From positions 1-35,546 of the forward strand of contig JAGZDD010000020.1 in NCBI GenBank assembly GCA_018369015.1: 35,546 nucleotides of DNA, read 5' to 3'. The position numbers were made by a program, and so were the translations under genes. The stretch comes from Clostridiales bacterium (lineage in GTDB: Bacteria; Bacillota; Clostridia; Lachnospirales; Lachnospiraceae). The notes under the pieces were generated by a model. The model did no database searches. It saw nothing but the letters and a program-made list of their open reading frames with translations, and was not told the DNA's origin. Shown here in pieces: positions 32,999-35,546 of the stretch. The first letter of the stretch is position 1. The number at the start of each line of letters is the position of its first letter.

Positions 32999-35546
32999 GT
33001 GACAGACAGAGTACAAAAGATTTTAAAATATATGTGGCAAAAGAAAATCAGGAAGCTGGATCTTTTTATGGCTTTAATTTTGGCCGCCGGACTGTTTTTT
33101 CTTGGCTCCCAGGCCTATAAGGCAGACGGCCTTTTTAAAAGCAGCATAACGATGACAGACGCTTATATGGCCTGCCAGGATGAAAAGGGAAATACATATA
33201 TTATTGACAATGGCCACACCCGGGTACTTAAGCTGAACCTTGAGTATGAGGTTGAATTTTCGCTTCGGGGAAATTCAAGGGAAGAGGACACGATCAGCTA
33301 CGTAAGTGATCTTGCTGTGGGGAGCAGCGGGGATATATTCGTGGAGGAGAATCATTGGGGCGGCATGTACATTGACCGGGAGGCGATTCTTGTCTATGAT
33401 GCCGGCGGCAATTATAAGGCGACATGCTATGATGTGCCGTATAATGATGAATATGTGGACAAGCGTAAAATTTTTGGCATGACTGCCTGGGAGAACTGGA
33501 TTTATTTCGCTGTTCTGCACAGTGACGTCATTGAGATACGCCGTATTGATCAGACCTCCTATCTGTCAGAGGCCGTGGCGGCGATTGATTATACGAACGC
33601 CTTTAACGCGGTTTATGATGTGAGCCTAAAGCCTTCCGAAAAATGTATGTATGTCCTTGATAAGCGGGGGCAGGTGCTTTATTTTGACGAAGCTTTGCAG
33701 GAGGTATTGTACGACTGCGCGAAGGACCCGGAATATGCGGGGAAAGCAGCGTTTTATACCATGGCGGCGGATTCAGAAGGAAATATTTATCTGGCGGATA
33801 TTAAAGGAAACTCCATTTTCCGGCTGGCAAAGGCTTCGGACGGGCTGGAAAGGCTGATTTCAGGAGGAACGGCGCTGTCGGTAGATGTACAGACGCAGGC
33901 GGACGGCACTGTTTTGGTGTCTGCGGTTTATGACGGCGAGCTTTACCAGATTGATGGCGGAAACAACGTGGCCTTCCGGGGGAGCGTTTTTGAACGCACA
34001 GCGGATTTTTCCATATTTATGGCCATAATTTATGCGGCGGGGGCGGCGGTCCTTCTGTCGGGGATATGGGTGCTGGCCCGGGGCATTGCCCTTCTGTCGG
34101 GCCTGAAATTTTCAGATGTTACCCGGAATGGCATTTTGATTTCGGGAATTGTTGTTATTGTTGTAGCAATTATTGTTGCACAGCTCATGGCATCCTTCCG
34201 AAGCGTATATACGGAGGAGCTGTTTGAAAAGCTGTCCATTTCGGCCCATGCGGTAAGTACCCAGTTAGACGCAGAGATTATTGAAGATGTCAACGCGCCC
34301 GAGGATTTTATGAGCGATGCATATAATGCGCTCATGGATGTGATGGAAAAGACGCTGAACAGGGAATATGAGTTCAATCAAAATATTTACTGTAATATTT
34401 TAAAATATGAAAATGGCGAGGCATTTTCCGTGGCTTACCTTGACCAATCGACAGGAACATACTATCCTCTGGACGAGGTGGAAACCCAGGAGGTCGCTTT
34501 CGTTTATGAAACCGGAACCGATGTGTTAAACGGGGGAAAGGACGATGTGGCAGGGTCTTTTGCCTATGTTAAAGCGCCTGTGTTTGGGGAGCGTGGGCAT
34601 GTGGCGGCCGTTGTTGCCGTAGGCTCAGATACAACGCTGATTTCCCGGCAGATCAGGGATATGCAGGGAACGGTGCTTATCACTCTTGTGACAATTATTC
34701 TTGTGCTTTTGTTCCTGTTTGGGGAAGTGCTTGGTTTCTTTGACTTAAGAAGCAAGTATAAAAAATCCGCAGCGGCAGCAGAAACGCAGGGAATGGATGG
34801 AAAGAGCGAGGCTGTGCCGCTGCACATGGTACGGCTCATTATTTTTGTTACGTTTCTGGCCTTTAATATGGCGACGTCCTTCCTGTCCGTGTATGCCGCA
34901 CGGCTGGTGAGCGATAATATCGGGATTCCCCGTGAGCTGGCCGCGTCCCTGCCGGTTACTTTGAATCTGGCGTTTATGGGAATTATGTCGCTGTTTTGCG
35001 CGCCCCTGATGTCGAGGTTTTGTTTCAAAAATATTGCGGCTGTCAGCGCGGTGATATGCTTTGCGGGAGATATGACAATCTTTCTGAACAGCAATTACTA
35101 TGCCCTGATTGGCGGCCTGGTTTTAAATGGTATTGGCGTGGGTCTGATTACAAATTGCCTTAATATGTTTATTTCATCCTCCAGGGATATGGACTTAAAG
35201 AGAGACGGATTTACGATATTTAACAGCGGGAGCACATCGGGGATCAATATCGGTTCCATGCTGGGCGCTTCGCTGGCCGGAGCGCTGAGCCAGCAGAAGG
35301 TATTCGCGGTATCTGCGGCGGCATGGATTGTTGTGGCGTTTTTATTTCTTGCCCTGGGAAAATATATTTCCCGCGCGGGAAAAATGGCCGAAGACGAGGC
35401 CAAAAGGTCTGTGGGAAAATCGATGGGCTTCGGTCGGTTTATTGTGTCGCCGGGAGTGTGGGGCTATATGCTGTGTGTACAGATTCCCTATATTATGCTG
35501 AACAGCTTTATTTTCTATTACGTGCCGCTGTATGGAGCCGAGCAGG
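32999..35546 (+). CDS. Multidomain membrane protein: propeller-like, sensor-like and MFS-like parts (truncated by window end)
   Basis: Open from GTG 32999 (GGAGGACGG about 9 nt upstream) to the last base, 849 codons with no stop. Order: membrane helix at about 22-38, an extracytoplasmic NHL/beta-propeller-like region about 50-330 with recurring blades (DEKGNTYIIDNGHTRVLKL, DSEGNIYLADIKGNSIFRL, ADGTVLVSAVYDGELYQID), two membrane helices (about 338-358 and 378-398), a Cache-like sensor segment (about 400-550, with NAPEDFMSDAYNALMDVMEK), another helix (about 557-575), then from about 608 an MFS-transporter-like set of helices (GLVLNGIGVGLITNCLNMFI). I infer a signal receiver that uses an MFS fold as membrane module. 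A cytoplasmic output domain (for example a PP2C/SpoIIE phosphatase) may follow beyond the window. Confidence 0.8.
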   Translation, partial: MTDRVQKILKYMWQKKIRKLDLFMALILAAGLFFLGSQAYKADGLFKSSITMTDAYMACQDEKGNTYIIDNGHTRVLKLNLEYEVEFSLRGNSREEDTISYVSDLAVGSSGDIFVEENHWGGMYIDREAILVYDAGGNYKATCYDVPYNDEYVDKRKIFGMTAWENWIYFAVLHSDVIEIRRIDQTSYLSEAVAAIDYTNAFNAVYDVSLKPSEKCMYVLDKRGQVLYFDEALQEVLYDCAKDPEYAGKAAFYTMAADSEGNIYLADIKGNSIFRLAKASDGLERLISGGTALSVDVQTQADGTVLVSAVYDGELYQIDGGNNVAFRGSVFERTADFSIFMAIIYAAGAAVLLSGIWVLARGIALLSGLKFSDVTRNGILISGIVVIVVAIIVAQLMASFRSVYTEELFEKLSISAHAVSTQLDAEIIEDVNAPEDFMSDAYNALMDVMEKTLNREYEFNQNIYCNILKYENGEAFSVAYLDQSTGTYYPLDEVETQEVAFVYETGTDVLNGGKDDVAGSFAYVKAPVFGERGHVAAVVAVGSDTTLISRQIRDMQGTVLITLVTIILVLLFLFGEVLGFFDLRSKYKKSAAAAETQGMDGKSEAVPLHMVRLIIFVTFLAFNMATSFLSVYAARLVSDNIGIPRELAASLPVTLNLAFMGIMSLFCAPLMSRFCFKNIAAVSAVICFAGDMTIFLNSNYYALIGGLVLNGIGVGLITNCLNMFISSSRDMDLKRDGFTIFNSGSTSGINIGSMLGASLAGALSQQKVFAVSAAAWIVVAFLFLALGKYISRAGKMAEDEAKRSVGKSMGFGRFIVSPGVWGYMLCVQIPYIMLNSFIFYYVPLYGAEQ

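Overview
The window is almost entirely one co-directional (+ strand) gene cluster encoding a phage-tail-like contractile injection system (CIS) of the Afp/PVC/eCIS type. Its components are a sheath, two tube-type proteins, a LysM tube adaptor, a gp27-like hub, a gp5-like spike, a gp25-like wedge, two baseplate-J-type wedge proteins, a tail protein I, a Pvc16/DUF4255 tail terminator, a DUF4280 PAAR-like tip and a Pvc15-like AAA+ ATPase. Strong AGGAGG-type ribosome sites, moderate G+C, the clostridial look of the proteins and the MalT/SARP-type regulator suggest a Gram-positive anaerobe such as a Lachnospiraceae-like clostridium. This is an inference: no rRNA, tRNA or housekeeping marker is present.

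Layout: 1-222, intergenic with hairpins. 223-2205, a STAND-NTPase/winged-helix/BTAD regulator. 2218-5071, the AAA+ ATPase and a charged hypothetical protein. 5072-5285, a promoter and unusual leader. 5286-9116, sheath, tube, two small assembly-type proteins and a second tube protein with a basic N-terminal extension. 9289-14064, a 1591-residue helical, repeat-filled protein that is the best tape-measure candidate. 14080-23782, adaptor, hub, spike and baseplate. 23882-29808, accessory structural proteins, including a single-pass membrane protein and a membrane-anchored protein with about 20 MORN repeats, plus the terminator. 29809-30082, a 53-bp tandem repeat. 30083-30469, the spike tip. 30485-32939, a membrane-anchored degenerate class III cyclase-like protein and an unrecognised protein. 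32999-window end, a large membrane protein with an extracytoplasmic propeller-like region, a sensor-like region and an MFS-like region, running off the window.

Working together: the regulator probably controls the locus. The tail would be assembled on the hub/spike/wedge baseplate, with tube and sheath polymerised to a length set by the large helical protein, capped by the DUF4255 protein, and serviced by the AAA+ ATPase. I see no receptor-binding fibre gene and no recognisable toxin in the window. Instead, four proteins with membrane segments are interleaved with or follow the structural genes. This suggests a cell-associated or membrane-docked CIS with its own envelope and sensory module rather than a released particle. 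That membrane/MORN/pseudo-cyclase module is the part most likely to be undescribed. A second unusual property is that short in-frame tandem repeats (11-13 codons) have expanded independently in linker regions of at least five genes of the locus.
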